Of a DNA stretch of 35,394 bases, positions 8,018 to 15,714 are shown one piece after another. The DNA lies in the NCBI GenBank assembly GCA_963204975.1, contig CAUJJC010000071.1, positions 1 to 35,394 on the forward strand. Reading direction: 5' to 3'. Below the pieces are notes generated by a model. The model had not been told where the DNA came from and ran no database searches. It saw only the letters and a program-made list of their open reading frames with translations. How positions within the stretch are numbered: the first letter of the stretch is position 1; the number at the start of each line of letters is the position of its first letter. The stretch is from Verrucomicrobiota bacterium (GTDB lineage Bacteria; Verrucomicrobiota; Verrucomicrobiia; Verrucomicrobiales; Verrucomicrobiaceae). The translations under genes were made by a program, and so were the position numbers.

Positions 8018-8746
8018 ATGCAATCTCAAGTCCTCCCCCGCACCTTTCAGACCACGCGCTGGAGCCTCGTGAAACGCGCCAACGGCGACATTGATGCGGA
8101 GGCCGTGCAAGCACTGGCTGCCCTGTGCGATTCGTATTGGTATCCCATCTACGCCTACATTCGCCGCAGCGGTCACACCGCGCATGATGCGGAAGATTTG
8201 ACGCAGGGCTTCTTCGCCAAGCTGCTCGAAAAGGGCACGCTCGCGCATGCCGATCCAGCGAAGGGACGACTGCGCAACTTCCTGCTCACCTGCGTGCGCA
8301 ACTTCCTGCACAACGAGCACGAACGCGCCTCCGCTGAGCGACGCGGCGCGCACTTGCTTACCAGCTTCGATCAAGCCTGGGCCGAGGAACGCTTCGCCAG
8401 CGAGCCCGCCGACGAACTCTCTCCCGATCGCCTCTACCAGCGACGCTGGGCGCTGACCTTGCTCGAGTTCACGCTGCAAGTGCTGGAGCAGGAATACAGC
8501 GCCGATGGTAAGCGCGAACTCTTCGCCGCACTGCGCCCGTGCCTCGGCTTTAGCAAAGACAGGGCACCGAACTACGCCGTGATCGCCGCACAGCTAGGCA
8601 GCACCGAAGTCGCCGTGCGCACCCAGGTCTTCCGCCTGCGCCAGCGCTGGCGCGAGATCCTCTTCCAGCAGGTCAGCCTCACGCTTGACGATCCCACCTC
8701 CGATGAGATCAAAGGCGAGTTGGCCGAGCTGCTGGAGTGCGTGTGA
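8018..8746 (+). CDS. ECF-type RNA polymerase sigma factor
   Basis: A 242-residue sigma-70 family protein with region 2 at about residues 45-110 (YPIYAYIRRSG, then AEDLTQGFFAKLLEK, then GRLRNFLLTCVRNFL) and a region 4 helix-turn-helix near 190-220 (YAVIAAQLGSTEVAVRTQVFRLRQRW). There is a longer linker than in most ECF factors. It lacks regions 1 and 3. The ATG at 8018 gives a complete region 2. It is followed 137 bp later by a membrane Ser/Thr kinase on the same strand, an arrangement found repeatedly in Planctomycetes and Verrucomicrobia where a kinase is thought to control the sigma factor. No anti-sigma gene is adjacent. The divergent upstream region (7911-8017) has only a weak TTGCAA/TAATCT pair with a 19-nt spacer. 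Confidence 0.88.
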   Translation: MQSQVLPRTFQTTRWSLVKRANGDIDAEAVQALAALCDSYWYPIYAYIRRSGHTAHDAEDLTQGFFAKLLEKGTLAHADPAKGRLRNFLLTCVRNFLHNEHERASAERRGAHLLTSFDQAWAEERFASEPADELSPDRLYQRRWALTLLEFTLQVLEQEYSADGKRELFAALRPCLGFSKDRAPNYAVIAAQLGSTEVAVRTQVFRLRQRWREILFQQVSLTLDDPTSDEIKGELAELLECV

Positions 8747-8753
8747 ATCCTCT

Positions 8754-8816
8754 CCTCTGTGCCTCTCTGTGGTTGGGGCCGGATAAACCACGGAGGACAC
8801 AGAGAACCACAAAGAA
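8754..8816. repeat. Imperfect inverted repeat between sigma factor and kinase
   Basis: The arm 8754-8774 (a CTCTGTG, CTCTCTGTGGTT word series) is approximately reverse-complementary to 8786-8806 (AACCACGGAGGACACAGAG), around an 11-nt centre. A further AACCACAAAGAA word follows at 8805-8816. It fills most of the 137-bp gap. A strong stem without a following T-run could form in the transcript, so it may weaken read-through from the sigma gene into the kinase gene. It looks like an interspersed repeat rather than a dedicated terminator. Confidence 0.7.
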
Positions 8817-8883
8817 TACCTTTTTCTGCAACGTCCCGCTTGCCGCCCTGTAGCATCGCGTTGAACTCCACTTTGATTCCACC

Positions 8884-11400
8884 ATGAGCACTTCAGGTCC
8901 TGACGATTCTCCCCCGCAGACCCCCGACGAACTCGGCGGCCTTGATCCCAAAGATCTCTTCAATGCCGGACTGGAGACAATGCCACCCGTGACGCTGCCG
9001 CCTCAGTCCGCAGACCCCGATGCCACTATCCCCGTCGCAGGCCCGCGCCCTTCCCAGCCGAGCGCCCCGCAGGTGGAGCTGCCGCTGCCGGAGGAATTGA
9101 CGCAGTTGCTTCCGTCCGATGCCTATCAGGTCGAAAGCTTCCTCGGCCAGGGCGGCATGGGCGCAGTTTACAAAGGCACACAAGTCCGTCTGAAGCGTCC
9201 CGTCGCCATCAAGATCATGCGGCGGGACCTGGGCAAGGACTACGACTTCGAGGCCCGCTTCGAGCGTGAGGCACAAGCGATGGCCAAGCTCAATCACCCG
9301 AACATCGTCAGCGTCATCGACTTTGGCGAAGCTGGCCCCAATTACCTCTACATCGTCATGGAGCTGATCGACGGGGCTGACATGATGGACGTCATCCGCA
9401 CCGGCCGCATGACGCAGGAGATGGCGCTCACGCTGCTGCCGCAGATCTGCGATGCGCTCCAGTTCGCACACGACCACGGCATCGTTCATCGCGACATCAA
9501 GCCGAGCAACATCATGCTCACCCGCGATGGCCGCATCAAGATGGCCGATTTCGGTCTCGCCAAGCGCTACGACGTTGAGAGCAGCTTCCGCACGCAAACC
9601 GGCACCGGCATGGGCACTCCCGATTACGCCGCCCCCGAGCAATTCGATCCGAACGCCCCCATCGACCACCGCGCCGACATCTATGCCCTCGGTGTCATGA
9701 TCTACCAGATGATCACCGGCCAACTCCCCCGCGGCGTGTGGAAGCCGCCGTCCCAGCGTGCCGAAGTGGCCCCGCAGTGGGACGACATCGTCTCCCGCGC
9801 CATGCAGAGCGATCCCTCCGACCGCTACCAGCAGGCCAGCGAGGTGAAGACCGACGTCAGCAGCATCCCGCTAGCGGAGAGTAGGCGCAGTCGCCAGACT
9901 GCGGAGGTTGCAGCCCCGACAGCGCCTCAACCCCGTGCTCTGGCGAGCACGCCTACAAAATCCCGTATCCCGCTCATCTTCGGCCTCATCGTCGGCGCGG
10001 TCGTCATCGCAATCGGAGCGTTCTTTGTGCTGAAAAAGCCCGCCCAAAGTGGCCCGCTCACTCCCGTGAGCGGAACGAGCAATACCAAAGCGCCCGCAGC
10101 CCCACCACAGGTGGTCACTTCTGCAAAACCGGCTGCCGCCGTCTCCACCTCTCCCAGTCTCCCCGTCTCCAAGTCTTCGACCCAGTTCCCACCCGGCCAG
10201 TGGGTGAAGCGCTTCACCAAGCCCGAGGACCTGCCCGCCAACCTGCGCAAGCCCGACAGTGGTGTGAAGTTTGAGGATGGGTGGCTACGCTTTGTGGGCA
10301 AATCTTCCAATTCGATCGGCGTGGCTCCTGAACTTCAGAAGAACTATGCCATCCGCTGCCGATTCAAACGCGATACGGTCACCGGACACAGTCCCGGTCT
10401 CGTTGTGCGCCACGGAATGGATGACGGTGGGCAGGATAGTTACTACGGTTTTGACCTCTCACCTAAGAAAGAACTTCTCATCAAACGGAAACAGAGTGGG
10501 CCGCAAGGGGACAGCTTCCCACATAGTTTTATCGGGAAAGCCACTGAAGCGGAACTGGCCCAATCCGAAGAGGTCATTGAATTCGGTGCCGTGGGTGATC
10601 ACTTGGTGGCGAGACTCGGGCGGTCCTTTGTCAAGCTCGTGTCCGACCCACACCTTCACCAAGGCACAGGTTCCATTACCCGTGGAGGTGCCTCTGCCAT
10701 CCGCGACATCGAAGTCATCAACCTCGACGGCCTGCCCGAGGCCGAGGCGCTGCGCCTACTGGGTGTGGATGAGCAGGGGAATGATCTGCGCGGGAAGACG
10801 GGGGCTGCTGCTACATCTGCCACGCCAACGCCTGTCTGGCGGGATGCCTTGGCCGAAGCGCCACTGAAGAAGGTCATCGCCACCGCGAATCACACCGACA
10901 AGGGCTACCTGCTACCACCCGGCAATCACTGGGAGTTTCCCGCTCAGCCCGTGCGGGCCGGAGCGATCCGGGTCCTGGCCGCAACGGAGGCAGGCTCCCC
11001 CAATCACCTCTCACTGAATTTCGGCCTACCCGGCACCAGGGATCATTATCAGGTGTTCTTCCGTCGCAAACTCAATGAATGCGGGCTTAGCTACCTGAAG
11101 GAGGGCTTGCCAGAAAGACGGCTTGCGCTCAAGAAAGGAGTGACTCCCGCAGACGGTGAGCCTCATGAACTCCTGCTGGCCCGGATTGCGGATCAATTCT
11201 ATTTTCTTCTCAATGGCGAGGTGATCCTTCAAGCCGCCGAACCCGACCCAACCGCGAGGTATCTGACCCTCAACTGTTTTGGTGACACACACGCCCGTGT
11301 GCAGAAAGTCGAATACCTCAACCTTGATGGCGTCAGCGAAACGGAGGCGCTGCGCCTGCTGGGTGTGGATGAGCAGAGGAATGATCTGCGCGGGAAATAA
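8884..11400 (+). CDS. Membrane Ser/Thr protein kinase with two C-terminal repeat domains
   Basis: An 838-residue PknB-type kinase. The cytoplasmic kinase domain covers about residues 80-330: glycine loop LGQGGMGAVYKG (87-98), ATP-binding Lys110, catalytic HRD with Asp204, and DFG with Asp222, so it looks active. A Pro/Ala-rich linker partly made of a repeat element (333-358) leads to one transmembrane helix (about 362-384). The extracytoplasmic part holds two domains of about 200 residues (about 430-635 and 640-838). They look beta-rich (LamG/DUF1080-like, tentative), and each ends in the motif EALRLLGVDEQxNDLRGK. The second copy stops at the protein end. It probably senses an envelope ligand and signals to the sigma factor encoded upstream; this role is inferred from context only. 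Confidence 0.92.
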   Translation: MSTSGPDDSPPQTPDELGGLDPKDLFNAGLETMPPVTLPPQSADPDATIPVAGPRPSQPSAPQVELPLPEELTQLLPSDAYQVESFLGQGGMGAVYKGTQVRLKRPVAIKIMRRDLGKDYDFEARFEREAQAMAKLNHPNIVSVIDFGEAGPNYLYIVMELIDGADMMDVIRTGRMTQEMALTLLPQICDALQFAHDHGIVHRDIKPSNIMLTRDGRIKMADFGLAKRYDVESSFRTQTGTGMGTPDYAAPEQFDPNAPIDHRADIYALGVMIYQMITGQLPRGVWKPPSQRAEVAPQWDDIVSRAMQSDPSDRYQQASEVKTDVSSIPLAESRRSRQTAEVAAPTAPQPRALASTPTKSRIPLIFGLIVGAVVIAIGAFFVLKKPAQSGPLTPVSGTSNTKAPAAPPQVVTSAKPAAAVSTSPSLPVSKSSTQFPPGQWVKRFTKPEDLPANLRKPDSGVKFEDGWLRFVGKSSNSIGVAPELQKNYAIRCRFKRDTVTGHSPGLVVRHGMDDGGQDSYYGFDLSPKKELLIKRKQSGPQGDSFPHSFIGKATEAELAQSEEVIEFGAVGDHLVARLGRSFVKLVSDPHLHQGTGSITRGGASAIRDIEVINLDGLPEAEALRLLGVDEQGNDLRGKTGAAATSATPTPVWRDALAEAPLKKVIATANHTDKGYLLPPGNHWEFPAQPVRAGAIRVLAATEAGSPNHLSLNFGLPGTRDHYQVFFRRKLNECGLSYLKEGLPERRLALKKGVTPADGEPHELLLARIADQFYFLLNGEVILQAAEPDPTARYLTLNCFGDTHARVQKVEYLNLDGVSETEALRLLGVDEQRNDLRGK
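9881..9956 (+). repeat. 76-bp multi-hairpin element translated within the kinase linker
   Basis: The outer arms GTAGG (9881-9885) and CCTAC (9952-9956) enclose three possible stems. These are CGCAGTC-GCCA-GACTGCG (9886-9903), GGTTG/CAACC (9906-9910 with 9928-9932), and CGTGCTC-TGGC-GAGCACG (9934-9951). The two 4-nt loops, GCCA and TGGC, are complementary to each other. It encodes residues 333-358 in frame with no stop, between the kinase domain and the transmembrane helix. Confidence 0.75.
10744..10797 (+). repeat. 54-bp direct repeat, copy 1
   Basis: Encodes EALRLLGVDEQGNDLRGK at kinase residues 621-638. It differs at only 3 of 54 positions from the copy at 11344-11397, exactly 600 bp away, while the sequence between the copies is far more divergent from its counterpart. 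Confidence 0.9.
11344..11397 (+). repeat. 54-bp direct repeat, copy 2
   Basis: The second copy of the repeat at 10744-10797. It encodes the last 18 residues of the kinase, directly before the TAA stop. The single amino-acid change is G to R within the motif. Confidence 0.9.
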
Positions 11401-11562
11401 AGTAATGACGACCTTAACCCCGCATCGCCACCGACAGATTCCAGCGCAACGAAGGCCAAGCCACCAGCCACCGCGCTTTCGGTGAAGTAGCCGAACGGCG
11501 CGGGGGCGTCTTGGGTCGTCTGCGCCAGACATCCTGGGCGTTCGCGGAGCAGCATTGATGCC
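11401..11562. other. Gene-free convergent intergenic region
   Basis: This 162-bp gap lies between the convergent kinase and GT4 genes. I see no supported coding sequence. It contains small palindromes such as GTCTG-CGC-CAGAC at 11518-11530 and a CGCGC/GCGCG pair, in the style of the repeat elements elsewhere in the window. No T-run terminator is visible. Confidence 0.5.
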
Positions 11563-11569
11563 TCAATGC
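11552..11569. terminator. Perfect hairpin between convergent genes, possible terminator
   Basis: GCATTGA-TGCC-TCAATGC forms a perfect 7-bp stem with a 4-nt loop that spans the stop codon of the GT4 gene (11563-11565) and lies downstream of the kinase stop. No T-tract follows on either strand, so a terminator role is only a possibility. Confidence 0.3.
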
Positions 11570-12831
11570 GAACCACACATCGCCCGCGCATACCCCTGCA
11601 ACAAGCGCTGGCGGTAGTGGTCCCAGGTGAGGCAGCGGAGGATGCGTTCGCGACCGCGCTGGCCCATGGGCTGGAGTTGATCACGATGGCGGGCGAAGTG
11701 CTCGAGGGCGGAGCACAGGCTGTTCACGTCATTGGGCTCGATGTGGAGGCCGTTGTGCTCGTGGATGACAGCGTCGCCACTTTCGGGGGTGGTGATGATG
11801 GGAAGGGCGCAGGCGGCGGCTTCGAGCGTGACCTTGGCAAAACCTTCGCATTCACTGGGGAAGACGAAGGCGCTGCTGGCGCGGAGTTCGTCCTGGAGTC
11901 GGGAGCTGAAGCCGAGGTGCCGCACATGGTCGCCAGCATCGTGGAGGTAGGGTTTGATCTCGTCGTGCAGGGAGCCGACGAGGACGAGTTCGGCATCGCG
12001 GAGGGCGAGCTTTTTCCAGGCTTCCAGCAGGTGATGCACGCCTTTGCGTTTGATCAGGGCTCCGGCGAAAATGAAGCGTAGCTTCTCCGGCGGCTGGCCA
12101 GGGGAGTAGCGCTCGGGATCGACGCCACGGGCGACGTAGTGGAGCTTTGATTCGGGAATGTCGGCGGCAAGGAAGGTCTCGGCTGACTTGCGTGAGGGAA
12201 CGAGGATCACGTCGGCCAGATCATACTCGGCCATCATGCGAGCGCGCTCGATGGGCAGGTCGCGATGCCAGTCCTTCCATCTGCGGTCGGCAAGACGGGC
12301 TTCGCGTTCGCCTTTGGTTTCGCCGCGTTTGGTGGAGCCCTTGTTGCGATGCCAGGTGGGGATGTCCATCACGCTGGGCACGCCTTTGATCCGGGCCTCG
12401 ATCAGTGCTCGGAAGCAGTCGCCGGACCAGCCGTGGAAGGCATCGTAATCGCCTAGGCGCAGCTCGCGGGCGGCGATCCAGTCGGCGTAGCGTTTTTTCG
12501 CCCCGTAGTATTCCTCGCTGTCGAGAAATGACAGGGCGCGCACGGGGTGCCATTGCAGGGAGCGGATGCTGGAGCGGGGGATGTCCGTCTGTCCAATGCC
12601 GTAGCAGATGGCCTGGGTGAGGAAGTCCGCCCGTTGCGAGGCGCGCACGCCTTCGAGAGAGGTGCTGTCCAGCCCTGTGCCGCCAATGCCAGAGCTGGTG
12701 GCATAGAGCAGCCGCTGGGGCAGATCGTGCGGCCCTGAAGCGGCGCTGGTGAGCACGGCTTCGGGTTGGAATCGATCAGGAAGGGAGGACATGCGGGCGG
12801 GTTCCTTGTCGTGCCCCGTTTGCTGGCGCAA
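11563..12831 (-). CDS. Family 4 glycosyltransferase (GT-B)
   Basis: A 422-residue GT4-type glycosyltransferase. The C-terminal donor-binding domain has LRFIFAGALIKRKGVHHLLEA, then LVLVGS, and the E-x7-E style motif in FPSECEGFAKVTLEAAACALPI, which binds the nucleotide-sugar. The N-terminal acceptor domain starts RLLYATSSGIGGTGLDS. The start chosen is TTG at 12831. It is preceded by GAGGAGG with an 8-nt spacer, and the SD overlaps the stop of the upstream small membrane protein gene. A downstream ATG at 12792 (MSSLPDRF) has a weaker context. The sugar and acceptor are not predictable; envelope polysaccharide or glycolipid synthesis is likely. It ends at the convergent hairpin with the kinase gene. 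Confidence 0.85.
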   Translation of the reverse strand: MRQQTGHDKEPARMSSLPDRFQPEAVLTSAASGPHDLPQRLLYATSSGIGGTGLDSTSLEGVRASQRADFLTQAICYGIGQTDIPRSSIRSLQWHPVRALSFLDSEEYYGAKKRYADWIAARELRLGDYDAFHGWSGDCFRALIEARIKGVPSVMDIPTWHRNKGSTKRGETKGEREARLADRRWKDWHRDLPIERARMMAEYDLADVILVPSRKSAETFLAADIPESKLHYVARGVDPERYSPGQPPEKLRFIFAGALIKRKGVHHLLEAWKKLALRDAELVLVGSLHDEIKPYLHDAGDHVRHLGFSSRLQDELRASSAFVFPSECEGFAKVTLEAAACALPIITTPESGDAVIHEHNGLHIEPNDVNSLCSALEHFARHRDQLQPMGQRGRERILRCLTWDHYRQRLLQGYARAMCGSH

Positions 12832-12838
12832 GAAGAAA

Positions 12839-12846
12839 TCCTCCTC
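12839..12846 (-). promoter_or_regulatory. Strong ribosome binding site deciding a TTG start
   Basis: The minus-strand sequence TGAGGAGGATTTCTTCTTG joins the stop codon TGA of the small membrane protein gene, the SD GGAGG, an 8-nt spacer and the TTG start of the GT4 gene. It is one of the few clear Shine-Dalgarno sites in this window and implies coupled translation. Confidence 0.65.
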
Positions 12847-13177
12847 AGCGCCCCAGGATGCCTTCGGCGCGGCGACGCAGGTCTTCCAGCTCGCGCTCGG
12901 CGGTGCTCTTCGGGCGGCTGCCTTCGCGCACCTGATCCGCGCACCAGAAGGAACAACTGAAGGCCAGGGCTACCAGGAGGAGGCAAAGAACCAGGGCCAG
13001 CAGGCGGATGTGCAGCTCTTGTGCCCGGCGCTCCTCGCGAGTGGTGTCGGAATCGAGAATGCCAAAGAAGTCCAGCCACATGAGGCGCCAGTGCTTGGGG
13101 TCGCGGCCAACCGCGAAAAGCCAGATGCCCATGGCGATGGACAGGATGGCTGAAATGGCGAGACCGGTGGCTGACAT
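12845..13177 (-). CDS. Small two-helix membrane protein, unknown function
   Basis: A 110-residue protein from the ATG at 13177 (MSATGLAISAIL). The longer open frame up to 13315 encodes an unlikely polar N-terminus and is discarded. Two hydrophobic helices are visible, at about residues 3-20 and 61-84. A charged segment between them contains DSDTTREERRAQELH. The Arg/Glu-rich tail (STAERELEDLRRRAEGI) may form a short coiled coil. I do not recognise a family. It is immediately upstream of, and translationally coupled to, the GT4 gene, so a role alongside envelope glycan assembly is possible but unproven. Divergent from the GMC oxidoreductase gene. Confidence 0.7.
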   Translation of the reverse strand: MSATGLAISAILSIAMGIWLFAVGRDPKHWRLMWLDFFGILDSDTTREERRAQELHIRLLALVLCLLLVALAFSCSFWCADQVREGSRPKSTAERELEDLRRRAEGILGR

Positions 13178-13324
13178 GGGCCGGGATGCTAGGTGGTCGC
13201 CAGAGACACGCCAGCAGATTGTGTTAGAGCATCGGCTAATGGGTGACTGAGCGGCGCTCTCGGATTTCCTGCCAATGCCTGATCCGGGCTGGACTCGGCT
13301 GCGCGCGGCGTTCATGCTTGCGCC

Positions 13325-15103
13325 ATGCCCATTCTCACGGATCGCAAAACCAAGCCACAGTATGATGTCATCGTCGTCGGATCAGGCGCGGGCGGCGGCA
13401 TGGCGGCGATGATTCTGGCACTCAATGGCGTGAAGGTGCTGATGGTCGAGGCCGGACGGAATTACGATGCTGTGACCGAGACGCCGATGTTTCACACGCC
13501 GCAGATGGCCCCGCTGCGCGGTCATGCGACTCCCGACCGGCCCTTTGGCCACTATGATGCAAACATCGGCGGCTGGCAGGTGCCGGGCGAGCCCTACACG
13601 AACAAGCCGGGCACCGAGGGCGACTTCTGGTGGTGGCGCGCGCGCATGTTGGGCGGTCGCACGAATCACTGGGGCCGCATCTCGTTGCGATTCGGTGAGT
13701 TCGATTTCAAACCCAAGTCGCGCGATGGACTCGGTGTCGATTGGCCGATGACGTATGCGGACATGGCTCCGTGGTATGATCGCGTGGAGCAACTCATCGG
13801 CGTGTATGGTGAGAACTGTGGCGTGACCAATGCACCCGATTCATCGCCCGGCGTTCTATTGCCGACACCGAAGCCAAGGCTCGGCGAACTGATGGCAAAG
13901 AAGGCCGGGAAAAAGCTCGGCGTGCCCGTGGTCGGCGCGCGTCGTGCGGTGCTCAGTGCGCCGCTCGACTGGCAGCGGCTGCCCAAGGTGCTCTTCCCCA
14001 ACAACCCGAAGGCGCAGGAGATCATCGGCAAGGACATGATGACGCGCTCGCCTTGCTTCTGGGCCACGCATTGCGTGCGCGGGTGCAGCATTCGCGCGAA
14101 CTTCCAGAGCACCACCGTGCTGCTGCCGCCTGCGCTCGCGACGGGTAATCTGGACATCATCACCGATGCGATGGTGCGCGAGGTGATGATGGACGCGAGT
14201 GGCAAGGCGACTGGCGTCCATTACATCGACAAGAAGACCCGCCGCGACATGGCGGTGAAAGCGCGCGTGGTGATCGTGGCTGGTGGTGCGTGTGAAACGG
14301 CACGCATCTTGTTGAACTCCAAGTCCCGCGACCAGGCGGGCCTGGCCAACTCGTCGGGACAAGTGGGCAAGAACCTGATGGACAGCGTGGGCACCAGCCT
14401 CGGATCACACATCCCCGCGATGGAAGACCTCCCGCCCTTCAATGAAGACGGCGCGGGTGGTCTGCATGTGTATTCGCCCTGGTGGCTGGCGAATAATCAC
14501 GCCAAGCTCAACTTCCCGCGTGGCTATCACATTGAAATGGGCGGCGGTCGGCAGATGCCCGAGGTCAAAACGTTCGCCTACCTCAACAGCACCTCACCCG
14601 GCCTGTATGGCAGCAAGCTCAAAGAGGAAGCACGCCGCTACTATGGCGCGAGCTTCAGCTTCGCCGGTCGCGGTGAGATGGTGCCGAACAAGGACTGTTA
14701 CTGCGAACTCGATCCCAAGGTGGTGGACCAGTGGGGCATCCCCGTGCTGCGCTTCCATTGGAAGTGGAGCGACCATGAGATCAATCAAGCCACGCACATG
14801 CAAAACACCTTCGCCGAGATGCTCGAAGGCATGGGCGGTAAGGCCAAACCTTTGCATGGTCGCGATGCCATCAAGCGTCCAGGAGAGATTATCCACGAGG
14901 TCGGCCCCGCCCGCATGGGTGACAAGGCGGACAACTCCGTGACCAATCAATACTGCCAGACCTGGGACGTGCAGAATCTCTTCCTCATGGACGGCAGCGT
15001 GCTCCCCAGCAACCCCGACAAAAACCCCACGCTTACCATCCTCGCACTAGCGTGGCGCAGTTGCGAGTGGCTGATGGAAGAGATGAAGCGGGGGAATGTT
15101 TGA
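13325..15103 (+). CDS. GMC-family FAD oxidoreductase (gluconate/sorbitol dehydrogenase large subunit type)
   Basis: A 592-residue flavoprotein that oxidises a sugar, polyol or sugar acid. The N-terminal Rossmann motif is YDVIVVGSGAGGG (residues 13-25), followed by VLMVEAG for ribose binding. NHWGRISLRF fits the FAD-proximal loop. The C-terminal GMC_oxred_C part has HEVGPARMGD, with the candidate catalytic His, and NPTLTILALAWR. There is no signal peptide. Related enzymes are carried through the Tat pathway by a small subunit 3 bearing a twin-arginine signal, and such a partner is encoded at 15711. No cytochrome c subunit is present in the window, so the electron acceptor is unknown. The ATG at 13325 places the Rossmann fold near the N-terminus as expected. 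Confidence 0.9.
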   Translation: MPILTDRKTKPQYDVIVVGSGAGGGMAAMILALNGVKVLMVEAGRNYDAVTETPMFHTPQMAPLRGHATPDRPFGHYDANIGGWQVPGEPYTNKPGTEGDFWWWRARMLGGRTNHWGRISLRFGEFDFKPKSRDGLGVDWPMTYADMAPWYDRVEQLIGVYGENCGVTNAPDSSPGVLLPTPKPRLGELMAKKAGKKLGVPVVGARRAVLSAPLDWQRLPKVLFPNNPKAQEIIGKDMMTRSPCFWATHCVRGCSIRANFQSTTVLLPPALATGNLDIITDAMVREVMMDASGKATGVHYIDKKTRRDMAVKARVVIVAGGACETARILLNSKSRDQAGLANSSGQVGKNLMDSVGTSLGSHIPAMEDLPPFNEDGAGGLHVYSPWWLANNHAKLNFPRGYHIEMGGGRQMPEVKTFAYLNSTSPGLYGSKLKEEARRYYGASFSFAGRGEMVPNKDCYCELDPKVVDQWGIPVLRFHWKWSDHEINQATHMQNTFAEMLEGMGGKAKPLHGRDAIKRPGEIIHEVGPARMGDKADNSVTNQYCQTWDVQNLFLMDGSVLPSNPDKNPTLTILALAWRSCEWLMEEMKRGNV

Positions 15104-15141
15104 GTTTCGCCATTGCCACTCTGAACTACAATTATCTCACC

Positions 15142-15714
15142 ATGAGCGCCGCCCTTGCCTACCAGCGCCCCACGTATGTCACAGTGGAGCAATACCTTGC
15201 TATCGAAGAAAAAAGCCCCGTGCGTCATGAGTTTGTCGCCGGTGAAATGTATGCGATGGCGGGATCGACGAAGTATCACAACATGATCTGTGGCAACTTG
15301 TTTGCCGATATTCATCGTCTCCTTCGCGGCAAGCCATGCAAGCCCTACATGCAGGATGTGAAGCTCCAGATCTGGGCCGGGCAGGATGTCATTTATTACC
15401 CCGACCTCATGGTCGTTTGTGATCCGACGGACGATGATCCGGTGATCGCCAGAAAGCCCAAGGTCATCATCGAAGTGCTTTCGCCATCCACGCGTCGAAT
15501 TGATGAGCAGGAGAAGCTGCTCACCTACTTCCGCATCGACTCGCTGGAGGAATACATCCTCGTCGAACAAAGTGTGATGACCATCAGCATCTTCCGTCGA
15601 GCCAACGAGTGGAAACGCGAAGAGGTGCATGGCCGCGATGCGTTGCTGGAACTCGTGTCGCTTGGCTTCTCCATCCCGTTGATCAGCATTTACGAGGGAG
15701 TTTTTGAATCATGA
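15142..15714 (+). CDS. Uma2 family protein (DUF820, PD-(D/E)XK fold)
   Basis: A 190-residue Uma2-family protein with a restriction-endonuclease-like fold. The start is the ATG at 15142 (MSAALAYQRPTYVTVEQYL); the frame is open further upstream but overlaps the dehydrogenase gene. Family hallmarks are RHEFVAGEMYAMAGST, the acidic YYPDLMVV, and VIIEVLSPSTRRID, where Asp and Glu form the putative metal site, followed by the Lys of EKLLTY. The function of Uma2 proteins is unknown; they are abundant in cyanobacteria and PVC bacteria. It sits between the two subunit genes of a dehydrogenase, 38 bp after the first, and its stop overlaps the start of the next as ATGA. Confidence 0.88.
   Translation: MSAALAYQRPTYVTVEQYLAIEEKSPVRHEFVAGEMYAMAGSTKYHNMICGNLFADIHRLLRGKPCKPYMQDVKLQIWAGQDVIYYPDLMVVCDPTDDDPVIARKPKVIIEVLSPSTRRIDEQEKLLTYFRIDSLEEYILVEQSVMTISIFRRANEWKREEVHGRDALLELVSLGFSIPLISIYEGVFES

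Noticed and set aside
9881..9956. A possible tRNA (76 nt, cloverleaf-like)
   Set aside because: The loops are 4 nt, there is no 7-nt anticodon or T loop and no TTCGA-type sequence, and the segment is translated within the kinase gene.
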